From contig CANLNM010000001.1 in NCBI GenBank assembly GCA_947492475.1, positions 434,001-498,000 on the forward strand: a DNA stretch of 64,000 bases, in the 5' to 3' direction. The DNA is from an uncultured Paracoccaceae bacterium (GTDB lineage: Bacteria > Pseudomonadota > Alphaproteobacteria > Rhodobacterales > Rhodobacteraceae). Positions 29,285 to 39,179 of the stretch are shown piece by piece. The notes beneath the pieces were generated by a model. That model was not told the DNA's origin, did not search any database, and saw nothing but the letters and a program-made list of their open reading frames with translations. Positions within the stretch are counted from its first letter, which is position 1, and each line of letters opens with the position of its first letter. A program made the position numbers and the translations under genes.

Positions 29285-29768
29285 CTTGCATATCCTTTGT
29301 CGTCGGGTCGCTTTGTAACCGCTCAGGTGCCCCTTGGGTCAGCGCCGAATATTTCCGAAACCTGTGCCGATAGATGAAATTGGGCCGCTCGCCCTCTAGC
29401 AGATAGCCCAGAATGCCAAACGCAATCAGCCCATCCACCAGCACCAGCGGCGTGGCCGCGGCGCGCAAACCTTGTAAAAATGAATAGGCGCCAACCCCGG
29501 CCAAAACCACAGCCAGAATGATCGACATCGGCATGCGTGCGATCAGGCCAAGCCCCGTGATGAAAGGCAAAATTCCCCCCAAAACCAACACCCAAATCGG
29601 CACGGATTGTCCGGCCAAAATCCAGACCTTGGCCCCGCCCGACAACAACAGATATGCCGCAATCAACCAAAGGGCGGCGTTTAACTTGCCTTTGGGATGC
29701 GCGCGCACCTGATCGCCTGGAACATGTTCCCAAGGGATCCCTGAATAGACATCGCGTTTGCCAGCCAT
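29277..29768 (-). CDS. Small integral membrane protein in leucine operon
   Basis: A 163-residue protein with a polar N-terminus (VYSGIPWEHVPGDQVRAHP), about four hydrophobic helices (residues 30-125: LIAAYLLLSGGAKVWILAG, WVLVLGGILPFITGLGLIA, SIILAVVLAGVGAYSFLQG, LVLVDGLIAFGILGYLL) and a charged tail. I do not recognise the family. It lies between the two carboxylase genes and overlaps the next one by eight bases. A transport or sensory role is possible but not shown. Confidence 0.7.
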   Translation of the reverse strand: MAGKRDVYSGIPWEHVPGDQVRAHPKGKLNAALWLIAAYLLLSGGAKVWILAGQSVPIWVLVLGGILPFITGLGLIARMPMSIILAVVLAGVGAYSFLQGLRAAATPLVLVDGLIAFGILGYLLEGERPNFIYRHRFRKYSALTQGAPERLQSDPTTKDMQDV

Positions 29769-29834
29769 GCTGTCTTCTCCGACTTTGGTTCACATTTGGG
29801 CACATGTTGCGCCCATCGCCATAAGGCGTTGAAA

Positions 29835-31442
29835 TTACATTCTAAACACGCCGAATTTCGTGTCTTCGATTGGGGCACATAGGCTTGCTGATAGGCTCAG
29901 CGCCAACACGTCCCGGCTTTTGCGTGGGTCAACAATGCCGTCATCCCACAACCGGGCCGATGCATATAATGGATGGCTTTGCTCTTCGAACATGTCGATG
30001 GTGGGTTGTTTAAAGGCCGCCTCTTCTTCAGCCGACCAGTCCCCGCCAGCACGTTCAATCGCGTCCCGTTTCACGGTGGCCAAAACGCCTGCCGCCTGTT
30101 CGCCGCCCATCACAGCCGTGCGCGATGTGGGCCAGGACCACATAAACCGAGGGCTATAGGCGCGTCCCGACATGCCATAATTGCCGGCCCCAAACGACCC
30201 GCCCACCAACATGGTGATTTTGGGCACATTGGTGGTGGCCACGGCGGTCACCATTTTGGCCCCATGCCGGGCAATGCCTTCGTTTTCGTATTTGCGCCCG
30301 ACCATAAAGCCGGTGATATTTTGCAGGAAAACCAGCGGGATTTTGCGTTGGCTGCACAATTCCACAAAATGCGCGCCCTTCTGGGCCGCTTCGGAAAACA
30401 GCACGCCGTTATTGGCCACGATCCCAACAGGCCAGCCGTCAATATGGGCGAACCCACAGACCAGCGTTTCGCCAAATCGCGCCTTAAATTCATCAAACCG
30501 GGACCCGTCCACAATGCGCATAATCACTTCGCGGATGTCATAGGGCGTACGCAGATCTGCGGGAACGATGTCCAGCAATTCTTCGGGATCAAGCGCGGGC
30601 AATTCGGGCGTTTCGCGTTTGACCACCATTGGTTTTTCGCGGTTCAGGGACGCAACCGCCTGACGCACCAGCGCCAGCGCATGTGTATCATCTTCGGCCA
30701 GATAATCAGCAACGCCAGACAGACGTGTATGCACGTCACCGCCGCCCAGATCCTCTGATGTGACCACTTCGCCGGTCGCCGCTTTGACCAAAGGCGGTCC
30801 GGCCAGAAAAATCGTCCCCTGTTCGCGCACAATGATCGACACATCCGCCATTGCCGGCACATAAGCGCCCCCAGCGGTGCACGACCCCATCACAGCTGCG
30901 ATTTGCGGGATACCTTTGGCGGACATGCGGGCTTGGTTATAAAAAATCCGGCCAAAATGGTCGCGATCCGGAAACACTTCGTCCTGATTGGGCAGGTTTG
31001 CGCCGCCGGAATCCACCAATGAAATCACCGGCAGATGGCATTCTTCGGCAATTTCCTGTGCGCGCAGGTGTTTTTTCACGGTCAACGGATAATAGGTGCC
31101 GCCTTTGACGGTGGCGTCATTGCAGATCACCATACATTCGATGCCGTGGATGCGGCCAACCCCGGCGATCACACCGGCACAGGGCGCTGCACCATCATAC
31201 ATGTTATGGGCGGCCGTGGCCCCGACCTCTAGGAAGGGTGATCCGGGGTCCAACAGATTGGCAACCCGTTCACGTGGCAGCATTTTACCCCGGCTGACAT
31301 GGCGCGCGCGGGACCGTTCGCCCCCGCCCAGCTCGGCCGCCTGCGCCGCCTCTGCGACACGCGCACGTTCTGCCCCATGACCGGCCCGGTTTTTGGCCTT
31401 GGTCTCAGGATCAACAATCGCTTTGGACTTCAAAACTGCCAT
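29835..31442 (-). CDS. liuB: Methylcrotonyl-CoA carboxylase, carboxyltransferase subunit
   Basis: A 535-residue carboxyltransferase of the crotonase-superfamily dimer type. The N-terminal part contains [18 protein letters not shown] and the C-terminal part [15 protein letters not shown] and [15 protein letters not shown], all characteristic of MccB rather than of PccB. It works with the biotin subunit encoded downstream. The start at 31442 lies 32 bases after the LprI-like gene. Confidence 0.93.
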   Translation of the reverse strand: MAVLKSKAIVDPETKAKNRAGHGAERARVAEAAQAAELGGGERSRARHVSRGKMLPRERVANLLDPGSPFLEVGATAAHNMYDGAAPCAGVIAGVGRIHGIECMVICNDATVKGGTYYPLTVKKHLRAQEIAEECHLPVISLVDSGGANLPNQDEVFPDRDHFGRIFYNQARMSAKGIPQIAAVMGSCTAGGAYVPAMADVSIIVREQGTIFLAGPPLVKAATGEVVTSEDLGGGDVHTRLSGVADYLAEDDTHALALVRQAVASLNREKPMVVKRETPELPALDPEELLDIVPADLRTPYDIREVIMRIVDGSRFDEFKARFGETLVCGFAHIDGWPVGIVANNGVLFSEAAQKGAHFVELCSQRKIPLVFLQNITGFMVGRKYENEGIARHGAKMVTAVATTNVPKITMLVGGSFGAGNYGMSGRAYSPRFMWSWPTSRTAVMGGEQAAGVLATVKRDAIERAGGDWSAEEEAAFKQPTIDMFEEQSHPLYASARLWDDGIVDPRKSRDVLALSLSASLCAPIEDTKFGVFRM

Positions 31443-31474
31443 CTTCGTCTATCCCTCTTGCACCCGCTTGGGTG

Positions 31475-32005
31475 TCACATCTCTTGCCACATAAAATGCA
31501 GCTTTAGCGTTCGTGTTGCGGTCATATCCAATTGGCATCCGGCATGGGCCAAACTGCGCATCGATCCGGCGCCCCATTCTGCATAGGCCAAACCGCATTC
31601 CGCATCCCGAAACACGATCCAAGCCCGCTGCGCATCACGCAAAGAATCCGCACGATTGGCATATTCAGGAAAGGTTTCAGCTTCTTCTGCGTCCAACACG
31701 CGTGCGGTGGACATGGCCGTTTGGTAGTCCCGGTTCAACAGTTCATCCCAAGCCTGATTTTCGGCCAAAGTGCAGAATGACATGCCGTAATTCGACCAAC
31801 CGCCCTCTTCTGTTTCCATGCAAGCGCTGGCAAATAATCCGACGCATTCTTTGGCAGCAGCCAAGTCGGACGCCCCATCAACACAGTCAGGCAAGGCGGT
31901 CATATATGGCATCAAACGATCAATATCCGAATTGGTCTGCGCCACGACTGCGCTGCCCCCCAATACAGAGATCGCGATCCCAATGACGCCCCCCCAATTG
32001 CGCAT
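31475..32005 (-). CDS. LprI/DUF1311-type periplasmic protein
   Basis: A 176-residue exported protein (signal peptide [22 protein letters not shown]). It has four or more cysteines and the C-terminal motif RDAQRAWIVFRDAECGLAY ... CQLDMTATRTLKL that matches the lysozyme-inhibitor LprI N-terminal (DUF1311) family. The N-terminal half is extra and carries further Cys (PDCVD, KECVG, SACME, SFCTL). The start shares one base with the dehydrogenase stop (TAATG). A connection with leucine catabolism is not obvious. Confidence 0.8.
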   Translation of the reverse strand: MRNWGGVIGIAISVLGGSAVVAQTNSDIDRLMPYMTALPDCVDGASDLAAAKECVGLFASACMETEEGGWSNYGMSFCTLAENQAWDELLNRDYQTAMSTARVLDAEEAETFPEYANRADSLRDAQRAWIVFRDAECGLAYAEWGAGSMRSLAHAGCQLDMTATRTLKLHFMWQEM

Positions 32006-33165
32006 TACATCGCGCCCATCAATTCGCGGCCGATCAGCATGCGGCGGATTTCGGATGTGCCTGCGCCGATTTCCATCAGTTTGGCGTCCCGGAACAGGCG
32101 CGACACCACGCTGTCGTTCATGAACCCTGCCCCACCCATGGCCTGAACCGCTTGGTGGGCCTGCACCATGGCCTGTTCAGACGCATAAAGCACACATGCC
32201 GCCGCGTCCTGACGGGTCACTTGACCGCGATCACAGGCGCGCGCCACTTCGTAGACATAGGCGCGTGCGGAATTCATCGCCGTGTACATGTCAGCGATTT
32301 TGCCCTGCATCAGCTGGAAATTACCAATCGGTTGGCCAAATTGTTTGCGTTCGGCCAAATAGGGCATCACTTCGTCCAGACAGGCGGCCATGATGCCGGT
32401 GCCAATGCCCGACAGCACCACACGTTCGTAATCCAGACCGGACATAAGAACGCGCACGCCTTTGCCTTCTTCGCCCAGCACGTTTTCAAACGGCACTTCG
32501 ACATCTTCGAAAATCAGTTCGGCTGTGTTTGATCCGCGCATGCCCATTTTGTCGAAATGCGGTGACGTGCTAAAGCCAACCATTTCTTTTTCAATGATAA
32601 AAGCGGTCATACCTTTGGCGCCCGCATCCGGATCGGTTTTGGCATAAACCACCAACGTATCCGCATCAGGGCCGTTGGTGATCCAGTATTTGTTGCCGTT
32701 CAGGCGGTAATGATCGTTGCGTTTTTCCGCGCGCAAGCTCATGGAAACCACATCAGACCCGGCCCCAACTTCGGACATGGCCAGCGCGCCGACATGGTCG
32801 CCCGAAATCAGACGCGGCAGGTATTTTTCTTTCTGCTCTTGGCTGCCGTTCAGCTTGATCTGGTTCACGCATAGGTTGGAATGCGCACCATATGACAGGC
32901 TGATACTGGCGCTTGCGCGGGCCATCTCTTCGACGATGATCACATGTGCCAGATAAGACATGCCCGCCCCGCCGAATTCCTCAGGCGTGGTGACCCCCAA
33001 CAGGCCCAATTCACCCATTTCTTTCCACAATTCATTGGGAAAGGCATTATCGGCGTCGGTTTTAGCTGCAATGGGTTTGATCCGGTCCTGAGCCCAACGA
33101 TGCACCATGTCGCGCAGCGCGTTAACCTCTTCTCCCAAATCAAAGTTCATCGAATGCGTGAACAT
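32005..33165 (-). CDS. liuA: Isovaleryl-CoA dehydrogenase
   Basis: A 386-residue acyl-CoA dehydrogenase. [16 protein letters not shown] is the FAD-binding signature and [18 protein letters not shown] the second ACAD signature. The glutamate near [16 protein letters not shown] is the IVD-type active-site base (Glu254 region in human IVD) and supports isovaleryl-CoA over other substrates. The end ([18 protein letters not shown]) is the conserved C-terminus. The ATG at 33165 follows GGGAGG and is the first gene of the operon. It makes 3-methylcrotonyl-CoA for the carboxylase encoded downstream. Confidence 0.95.
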   Translation of the reverse strand: MFTHSMNFDLGEEVNALRDMVHRWAQDRIKPIAAKTDADNAFPNELWKEMGELGLLGVTTPEEFGGAGMSYLAHVIIVEEMARASASISLSYGAHSNLCVNQIKLNGSQEQKEKYLPRLISGDHVGALAMSEVGAGSDVVSMSLRAEKRNDHYRLNGNKYWITNGPDADTLVVYAKTDPDAGAKGMTAFIIEKEMVGFSTSPHFDKMGMRGSNTAELIFEDVEVPFENVLGEEGKGVRVLMSGLDYERVVLSGIGTGIMAACLDEVMPYLAERKQFGQPIGNFQLMQGKIADMYTAMNSARAYVYEVARACDRGQVTRQDAAACVLYASEQAMVQAHQAVQAMGGAGFMNDSVVSRLFRDAKLMEIGAGTSEIRRMLIGRELMGAM

Positions 33166-33188
33166 CGCGGCCTCCCTTGCAGCTTTAT

Positions 33189-33202
33189 TGAACGCTCGTT
33201 CA
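33189..33202. promoter_or_regulatory. Palindromic operator candidate before leucine operon
   Basis: TGAACG-CT-CGTTCA is a perfect 6-bp inverted repeat with 2-base spacer, 23 bases upstream of the isovaleryl-CoA dehydrogenase ATG. Its form (TGAACGnnCGTTCA) is typical for TetR-family repressors of acyl-CoA catabolism. No regulator gene is present near the operon in this window. Confidence 0.5.
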
Positions 33203-33302
33203 TTTCTAAGCCGACAAAACGCGATCCGTCAATCATAATTCGCAAAATTCCCACGTTCATCCCCCAAAGACAGGTGCAAACGTCGCAAGGAACCAGCGAA
33301 AA

Positions 33303-34505
33303 TCAGGTCTGAGATTGATAAACGGCGCTGACTTCGGAGCGAATGATCCGCGCGATCAGGGCGCAATCATCCGTTGAAAATGTCAGGGGTAAACGCATGT
33401 CCAAAATCCCCTGCAACACCCGATCTGTGCGCGGCAATTTAGGGACAGGCGCGTAACGCCATGAATCGTAACGGCTTGTAAATGCAGTGGGTTCTGCGCC
33501 GCCGAACCATTTCAACTCAACCCCGCGGGCCAGACAGCGTGCCACAACATCCTGCACCGCATCAGGCGTCCAATCCACCAGCAGGAATTGAAATGATGAC
33601 GCCACAAACGCTTCTTTGTCCGGGCGATGCAGCAATGTCAGACCCGGCACATCCCGCAATCCATCCTCAACCGCATGATAAAGCGCGTTCCAGCGGGCCG
33701 CCTGAACCGAAAGATCGCGTAATTGCGGTCGTAGAATCGCTGCACGCAGATTGTCCATCCGTCCCGAAATATTCGGCGTTTCATAGCGGATTTGGTCAAA
33801 CGCCTCGGCCGGTGGCGCCGCCAGATGCCGTTCGTACAACATATAAGACCCCGACAGAATGATCGCCCGCGCCATCGCATCGGGATCATCCGAGATCAGC
33901 AATCCGCCTTCGCCCGAATTGACATGTTTGTAGGTCTGCGTCGAATAGCAGGCAAATGTCCCAAACCGCCCCGACGGCACGCCGTTCCAGGATGCCCCCA
34001 TTGTGTGGGCGCAATCTTCGATGACGGTCAGGTTGTGATCCTGCGCGATCTGCATCAGCCGGTCCATATCACAGATATGGCCGCGCATATGGCTCAGCAG
34101 CAGCACATCCGCCATCGCCGCCTTGTCGGCCAGATCGTCCAGATCAATGACCAGATCTTCGGTCACTTCGACATAGATCGGTTCCGCACCCACCGCCGCA
34201 ATGGCACCGGGCACAGGGGCCAGCGTAAAGGCATTGGTCAACACCTGGTCGCCATGTTTCACCCCAACGGCGCGCATCGCGGTACACATCGCATAGCCAC
34301 CAGATGCGACGGCCAGACAATATTTGGCCCCCACTTGGGCGGCAAATTCCTGTTCCAACAGGGCCGCTTCGCCATATTCGCCTGCGGCATTGTTATAACG
34401 ATGCAAACGCCCGTGACGCAGCACATCTAAGGCGGCGTTAATTCCATCTTCTGGAATGGGCTCTTGCTGGGTGAAACTACCGGTAAATTTTTCAGTCATA
34501 GCCAT
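33303..34505 (-). CDS. DegT/DnrJ/EryC1/StrS-family PLP aminotransferase
   Basis: A 400-residue PLP enzyme of the sugar-aminotransferase family. The pattern is LAVASGGYAMCTAMRAVGV (cofactor phosphate pocket), VIEDCAHTMGASWNG (Asp-Cys-Ala-His with PLP ring stacking) and ACYSTQTYKHVNSGEGG, in which K193 is the Schiff-base lysine. Family members make amino sugars such as perosamine for surface polysaccharides. The usual neighbours (epimerase, dehydratase) are absent here, and next to it are catabolic genes, so the sugar is unknown. The N-terminus MAMTEKF allows a start at 34505 or 34499. Confidence 0.85.
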   Translation of the reverse strand: MAMTEKFTGSFTQQEPIPEDGINAALDVLRHGRLHRYNNAAGEYGEAALLEQEFAAQVGAKYCLAVASGGYAMCTAMRAVGVKHGDQVLTNAFTLAPVPGAIAAVGAEPIYVEVTEDLVIDLDDLADKAAMADVLLLSHMRGHICDMDRLMQIAQDHNLTVIEDCAHTMGASWNGVPSGRFGTFACYSTQTYKHVNSGEGGLLISDDPDAMARAIILSGSYMLYERHLAAPPAEAFDQIRYETPNISGRMDNLRAAILRPQLRDLSVQAARWNALYHAVEDGLRDVPGLTLLHRPDKEAFVASSFQFLLVDWTPDAVQDVVARCLARGVELKWFGGAEPTAFTSRYDSWRYAPVPKLPRTDRVLQGILDMRLPLTFSTDDCALIARIIRSEVSAVYQSQT

Positions 34506-34541
34506 GAAAAAGCAGCCCAGCTGGGTTGCGTCAATCCCAAT

Positions 34542-35204
34542 TCATAGGTCCAGTTGGGTCACTATGTCGGGCAATTCATCAAAATGCCCGATCAAAGCGT
34601 CCGGATTTAGCGCCGCGACATCCATTCCGGCGGGGCCAAAGGTCACCAACACACTTGGCACCCCTGCGGCGCGGGCCGTGTCGCGATCGGTGATCGTATC
34701 CCCAATCAGGCATGTGCGTTTTGGATCACAGCCCAGCCGGGTCACCGTTTCGATCAACGGCGCTGGATTGGGTTTGCGAACCGACAAAGTATCCGCGCCA
34801 ACCAAGGCGTCAAACGCATCGCGAATGCCCATGCGCGTCAACAATGTCTGTGCCAACGCTTCTGGTTTGTTGGTGCAGATACCAACGGGATACCCCGCAG
34901 ATTTCAAATCCGCGACGGCCTGCATCGCCCCGGGATAGAGCGTGGTATGCACATCAATCGCATCCCCATAGGCCTGCAATAAAACGGGATATTGCGCCTC
35001 AATCGCTGCATCACCAAACCCGTCGACACGCGAAAACCCAAGCGTCAGCATCGCCCGGCCGCCGTGAAACGCCGTCACCGCGTCGGCCACGGGATCCAAC
35101 AAATCCCCCAAACCCAGCCCGCGAAAGCAGACATTGGCCGCCTCGATCAAATCGCCGCTGGTATCCGCCAATGTTCCATCTAGGTCAAACACCACTGATC
35201 GCAT
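34542..35204 (-). CDS. gph: Phosphoglycolate phosphatase (HAD family)
   Basis: A 220-residue HAD hydrolase. Motif I is DLDGTLADT at the N-terminus, motif II TNKPEALAQTLL (with Thr/Lys), and motif III/IV CLIGDTITDRDTARAAG. The alpha-helical cap with two-helix pattern lies between residues 15 and 80. It most likely dephosphorylates 2-phosphoglycolate, although related sugar phosphatases look alike. The open frame reaches 35294; the ATG at 35204 has GGAGAA upstream and starts at motif I. It is divergent from glmU. Confidence 0.88.
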   Translation of the reverse strand: MRSVVFDLDGTLADTSGDLIEAANVCFRGLGLGDLLDPVADAVTAFHGGRAMLTLGFSRVDGFGDAAIEAQYPVLLQAYGDAIDVHTTLYPGAMQAVADLKSAGYPVGICTNKPEALAQTLLTRMGIRDAFDALVGADTLSVRKPNPAPLIETVTRLGCDPKRTCLIGDTITDRDTARAAGVPSVLVTFGPAGMDVAALNPDALIGHFDELPDIVTQLDL

Positions 35205-35330
35205 GAGATTTCTCCGTTCCACACCGCATTTAGTGTCTTCTGTAACGAAAAGACATGTCATGTGAACCCCCCACCCTTGCGACAATCCCTGCACACGCTA
35301 GAAGGAGGCAACACATAACGAGGCAAACGC

Positions 35331-36683
35331 ATGAGCACGAGTTTGATAATCCTGGCCGCCGGCCAAGGCACACGTATGAATTCTGACCTGCCCAAGGTCT
35401 TGCACAAAGTGGCGGGCGCCCCGTTATTGGTGCATGCCATGCGCGCGGGCGCGGCACTTGAACCGGAACGGACCGTGATTGTTACCGGCCATGGTGCAGA
35501 TGCCGTTGCCAAAGCCGCGATGGATTTTGATCCAGATGCCCAAGTTGTGTTGCAGGATGAACAATTGGGCACAGGCCATGCCGTGGCACAGGCGCGCGAG
35601 GCCTTGGCGGATGTAACGGGCGACGCGATTGTTCTTTATGGGGACACGCCGTTTATTCAGCCCGAAACCCTGACCGCAATGGCCGCAGCCCGGATGTATT
35701 CCGATGTGGTTGTCTTGGGCTTTGACGCCGCTGATCCCGGGCGCTATGGGCGGCTGATCACCGACGGTCAAACCCTGACAAAGATTGTTGAATTCAAAGA
35801 CGCCACAGAAACAGAACGCGCCATAACGCTTTGTAATTCTGGCGTTATATCTGCAGATGCAAAGGTGCTCTTTGACCTGATTGACGCGGTTGGCAATGAC
35901 AATGCGGCGGGTGAATATTACCTGACCGACATCGTTGAAATTGCCCGTTCACGCGGGCTATCTGCCAGTGTGGTACGCTGCGATGAGGCCGAAACACTGG
36001 GGGTGAACACCCGTGCTCAACTGGCTCAGGCCGAAGCGGCCTTTCAATCGCGTGCCCGCGCCGAAGCATTGGAAAATGGCGTGACCATGACCGCGCCAGA
36101 AACCGTGTTTTTCGGGTTTGACACCTATTTAGGGCGCGACAGCATCATTGAACCCAACGTGGTGTTTGGCCCTGATGTGACCGTTGAATCAGGCGTTGAA
36201 ATTCGCGCTTTTTCCCATTTAGAGGGCTGTCATGTGTCGCGCGGATCGGTTGTCGGGCCTTATGCCCGCCTGCGCCCGGGCGCGGAATTGGCCGAACATG
36301 TCAAAATCGGCAACTTTGTCGAAGTCAAAAACGCGCAGATCGCGGATGGCGCCAAGGTTAATCACCTGTCTTATGTGGGCGACGCGTCTATTGGCAAAGC
36401 GACAAATGTCGGGGCTGGCGTGATCACCTGCAATTATGACGGCGTCTTTAAGCACCGCACCACCATTGGTGAAAACGTATTTGTTGGCTCGAACACGATG
36501 TTGGTTGCACCGGTTACATTGGGGGACGGATCGATGACGGCCAGCGGGTCCGTCATTACATCTGACGTGCCAGCAGAAGCATTGGCCGTGGCCCGAGCGC
36601 GTCAGGCCAATAAACCGGGTCTGGCCAGACGAATGTTCGAAAAGTTAAAGAATCTAAAGGCAAAAGCCGAAAAAGGGGCGTAA
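35331..36683 (+). CDS. glmU: Bifunctional N-acetylglucosamine-1-phosphate uridyltransferase/glucosamine-1-phosphate acetyltransferase
   Basis: A 450-residue bifunctional enzyme that makes UDP-GlcNAc for peptidoglycan and lipid A. The N-terminal nucleotidyltransferase has LAAGQGTRMNSDLPKVLHK and LYGDTPFI. The C-terminal half is a left-handed beta-helix acetyltransferase with hexapeptide repeats and the GVITCNYDGVFKHRT and GSNTMLVAPVTLGDGS motifs. glmS follows after one base, so the two steps of the pathway are co-transcribed. Confidence 0.97.
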   Translation: MSTSLIILAAGQGTRMNSDLPKVLHKVAGAPLLVHAMRAGAALEPERTVIVTGHGADAVAKAAMDFDPDAQVVLQDEQLGTGHAVAQAREALADVTGDAIVLYGDTPFIQPETLTAMAAARMYSDVVVLGFDAADPGRYGRLITDGQTLTKIVEFKDATETERAITLCNSGVISADAKVLFDLIDAVGNDNAAGEYYLTDIVEIARSRGLSASVVRCDEAETLGVNTRAQLAQAEAAFQSRARAEALENGVTMTAPETVFFGFDTYLGRDSIIEPNVVFGPDVTVESGVEIRAFSHLEGCHVSRGSVVGPYARLRPGAELAEHVKIGNFVEVKNAQIADGAKVNHLSYVGDASIGKATNVGAGVITCNYDGVFKHRTTIGENVFVGSNTMLVAPVTLGDGSMTASGSVITSDVPAEALAVARARQANKPGLARRMFEKLKNLKAKAEKGA

Positions 36684-36684
36684 A

Positions 36685-38505
36685 ATGTGTGGAATTGTAG
36701 GAGTCCTCGGCAGTCACGAGGTTGCACCCCAATTGGTAGAAGCGCTGAAACGGCTGGAATATCGCGGCTATGACAGCGCAGGTATCGCGACGATCCAGGA
36801 CGGCGCATTGCGCCGCCGCCGGGCTGTGGGCAAGCTGGCGAACCTGTCAGATTTATTGGTGCATGAACCGCTATCGGGCAAAGCCGGCATCGGACATACC
36901 CGCTGGGCAACCCATGGCGCCCCCACCATCGACAACGCCCACCCACACCGGTCCGGCCGCGTCGCTGTGGTGCATAATGGGATCATCGAAAACTACCGCG
37001 AATTGCGGGCGGAACTGGCCGAAAAAGGTATCGCACATACCACCGACACAGACACGGAAACCATCGCTCATCTGGTTGAGGACGGGTTAAACCGCGGTCT
37101 GTCGCCGCGCGATGCGGCCCATGAAACCATTGCGCGATTAACCGGCGCATATGCGTTGTGTTTCTTGTTTGAAGGCGAAGAAGATCTGCTGATCGCGGCG
37201 CGCAAAGGGTCCCCATTGGCCATTGGGCACGGGGATGGCGAAAACTTTGTTGGATCAGACGCGATTGCATTGGCGCCCATGACCAACCGGATCACCTATC
37301 TGGAAGAAGGCGATAGCGCGATCATCACCCGAAACTCTGTCGAAATCCGCGACGTGAACGGGCAACAAATCCATCGCGAAATTTCGACCATCCGGGTGGA
37401 TGCCGCCCGCGTCGACAAAAGCGGCTACAAACACTTTATGGCCAAAGAAATCGCCGAACAGCCCACCGTTCTAAACGGAGCGCTGACCCATTATATCGGG
37501 CGCGATGGCCAGATCACCCTACCGGATCCGGGGCTGGATTTCACTCAGATCGACCGGCTCAGCCTCGTTGCCTGTGGGACGGCCTATTACGCCTGTCTGG
37601 TTGCGAAATATTGGTTCGAACAGGTCGCGCGCATCCCGGTAGATGTGGATGTGGCCAGCGAATTTCGGTATCGCGAACCCCCCATTCCGGCCCGCACCGC
37701 CGCTTTGTTTGTGTCGCAGTCCGGGGAAACGGCTGACACATTGGCCGCCTTGCGGTTTTGCACCGGAAAAGCCGACAAAATTGTGTCTGTCATCAATGTA
37801 GAAACGTCGTCGATTGCCCGCGAAAGCGACCTGCCATTGCCAATTCTGGCGGGCACCGAAATCGGTGTTGCCTCGACCAAAGCGTTCACCTGTCAGCTGA
37901 CCGTTTTGGCAATTCTTGCGCTAAAGGCCGCCAAAGATCGCGGTGAAATCAACGATGCTCAACTGGCCAAACATGTCGCTGATCTGCGTGGTTTGCCGGG
38001 ATTGATGAACCATGCCTTGGGCATTGATCAAGCATGTATTGATGTGTCTGCCAAACTGGCCGAAGCCCGCGACATTCTGTTTCTGGGACGCGGAGCGATG
38101 TATCCCCTCGCCCATGAAGGTGCGTTAAAACTAAAAGAAATCAGCTATATACATGCCGAAGCTTATGCTTCTGGAGAGTTGAAACACGGCCCCATCGCAC
38201 TGGTGGATCAATCGGTGCCGGTCATCGTGATGGCGCCGCGGGATGCGTTGTTCGACAAAACCGTCAGCAACATGCAAGAGGTCATGGCGCGGTCAGGCAA
38301 GGTTTTGTTGATCACCGACGCCAAAGGGTTCGAAGAAGCCGGAGACGGTGTGTGGGACCATATCATCATGCCTGAAATCGACCCGTTCCTTGCCCCGATC
38401 CTCTATGCTGTGCCGGCGCAATTGCTGGCCTATCACACCGCCATGGCCAAAGGCACGGATGTGGATCAACCCCGCAATCTGGCAAAATCGGTGACGGTCG
38501 AATGA
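36685..38505 (+). CDS. glmS: Glutamine--fructose-6-phosphate aminotransferase
   Basis: A 606-residue enzyme, standard length, that makes glucosamine-6-phosphate. The N-terminal glutaminase starts MCGIVGVLGSHEV, in which Cys2 is the nucleophile. Residues 230-606 contain two SIS isomerase domains (CGTAYYACLVAKYWFEQ, QSGETADTLAALR, STKAFTCQL). The end DQPRNLAKSVTVE is conserved. A single base separates it from glmU. The stop overlaps the AlkD-like gene by ATGA. Confidence 0.97.
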   Translation: MCGIVGVLGSHEVAPQLVEALKRLEYRGYDSAGIATIQDGALRRRRAVGKLANLSDLLVHEPLSGKAGIGHTRWATHGAPTIDNAHPHRSGRVAVVHNGIIENYRELRAELAEKGIAHTTDTDTETIAHLVEDGLNRGLSPRDAAHETIARLTGAYALCFLFEGEEDLLIAARKGSPLAIGHGDGENFVGSDAIALAPMTNRITYLEEGDSAIITRNSVEIRDVNGQQIHREISTIRVDAARVDKSGYKHFMAKEIAEQPTVLNGALTHYIGRDGQITLPDPGLDFTQIDRLSLVACGTAYYACLVAKYWFEQVARIPVDVDVASEFRYREPPIPARTAALFVSQSGETADTLAALRFCTGKADKIVSVINVETSSIARESDLPLPILAGTEIGVASTKAFTCQLTVLAILALKAAKDRGEINDAQLAKHVADLRGLPGLMNHALGIDQACIDVSAKLAEARDILFLGRGAMYPLAHEGALKLKEISYIHAEAYASGELKHGPIALVDQSVPVIVMAPRDALFDKTVSNMQEVMARSGKVLLITDAKGFEEAGDGVWDHIIMPEIDPFLAPILYAVPAQLLAYHTAMAKGTDVDQPRNLAKSVTVE

Positions 38506-39179
38506 TGCTGGAACAGGCGCTTGAAACTTTGCGCAGCGCCATTGAACCGGGCCGTGCCGCGCAAATGGCGGCCTATCACAAACAAACCCGAGACGTGTTG
38601 GGGATATCCAACCCCGACATCAACCAAATTGCGCAAAACTGGCGTCAGACACTGGATGTTCCGGCGCGTGTTTCGCTGGCTAGGGACCTGTGGGATACGG
38701 ATATCTTTGAGGCGCGCATCGCGGCGGCTAAATTGCTGACCCAAGCACGGCTGCGCCCGGATGAAGAGGCCTGGACGCTCATTCAATCCTGGGTGCCGGA
38801 CTTTGATTCATGGGCCATAGCGGATCATGTTTGCAGCGCGGGATCAAAACGCCTGATCGCCGATCCAACCCGTGTTGATCAGGTCGAAACATGGACCAAA
38901 TCAGATCACATGTGGACGCGCCGTGCTGCGTTGGTGATCATGTTGCCATGGACCAAACAGAATTTTCCGAAACCGGCCGAATTGGAAATACGCGACCGGG
39001 TTTTGGGCTGGGCAGCTGGCTATGTGACCGACCCAGATTGGTTTATTCAGAAATCCGTATCGTGGTGGCTGCGGGATTTGTCCAAACATGACCCCGACCG
39101 CACCCGTGCCTTTTTGGCGCAATATGGCGATCAGATGAAGCCATTTGCCCGCAAAGACGCCGCGCGCAAACTTCCTTAA
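38502..39179 (+). CDS. AlkD-like DNA alkylation repair protein
   Basis: A 225-residue all-helical protein of the HEAT-like AlkD/AlkC family. YHKQTRDVLGISNPDINQIAQNW and the WTLIQSWVPDFDSWAIADHVC, then DHMWTRRAALVIML stretches match AlkD, including the Asp and Trp/Arg of the active cleft (DSWAIAD, MWTRRA). It could excise positively charged alkylated bases such as 3-methyladenine. It overlaps the glmS end by ATGA, and its stop overlaps the opposing lipoprotein gene by four bases. Confidence 0.85.
   Translation: MMLEQALETLRSAIEPGRAAQMAAYHKQTRDVLGISNPDINQIAQNWRQTLDVPARVSLARDLWDTDIFEARIAAAKLLTQARLRPDEEAWTLIQSWVPDFDSWAIADHVCSAGSKRLIADPTRVDQVETWTKSDHMWTRRAALVIMLPWTKQNFPKPAELEIRDRVLGWAAGYVTDPDWFIQKSVSWWLRDLSKHDPDRTRAFLAQYGDQMKPFARKDAARKLP

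Noticed and set aside
35277-35304. TTGCGA-N16-TAGAAG as a glmU promoter
   Set aside because: Both boxes match the consensus poorly, and the downstream element overlaps a purine-rich AGGAGG not at ribosome-site distance from the ATG.
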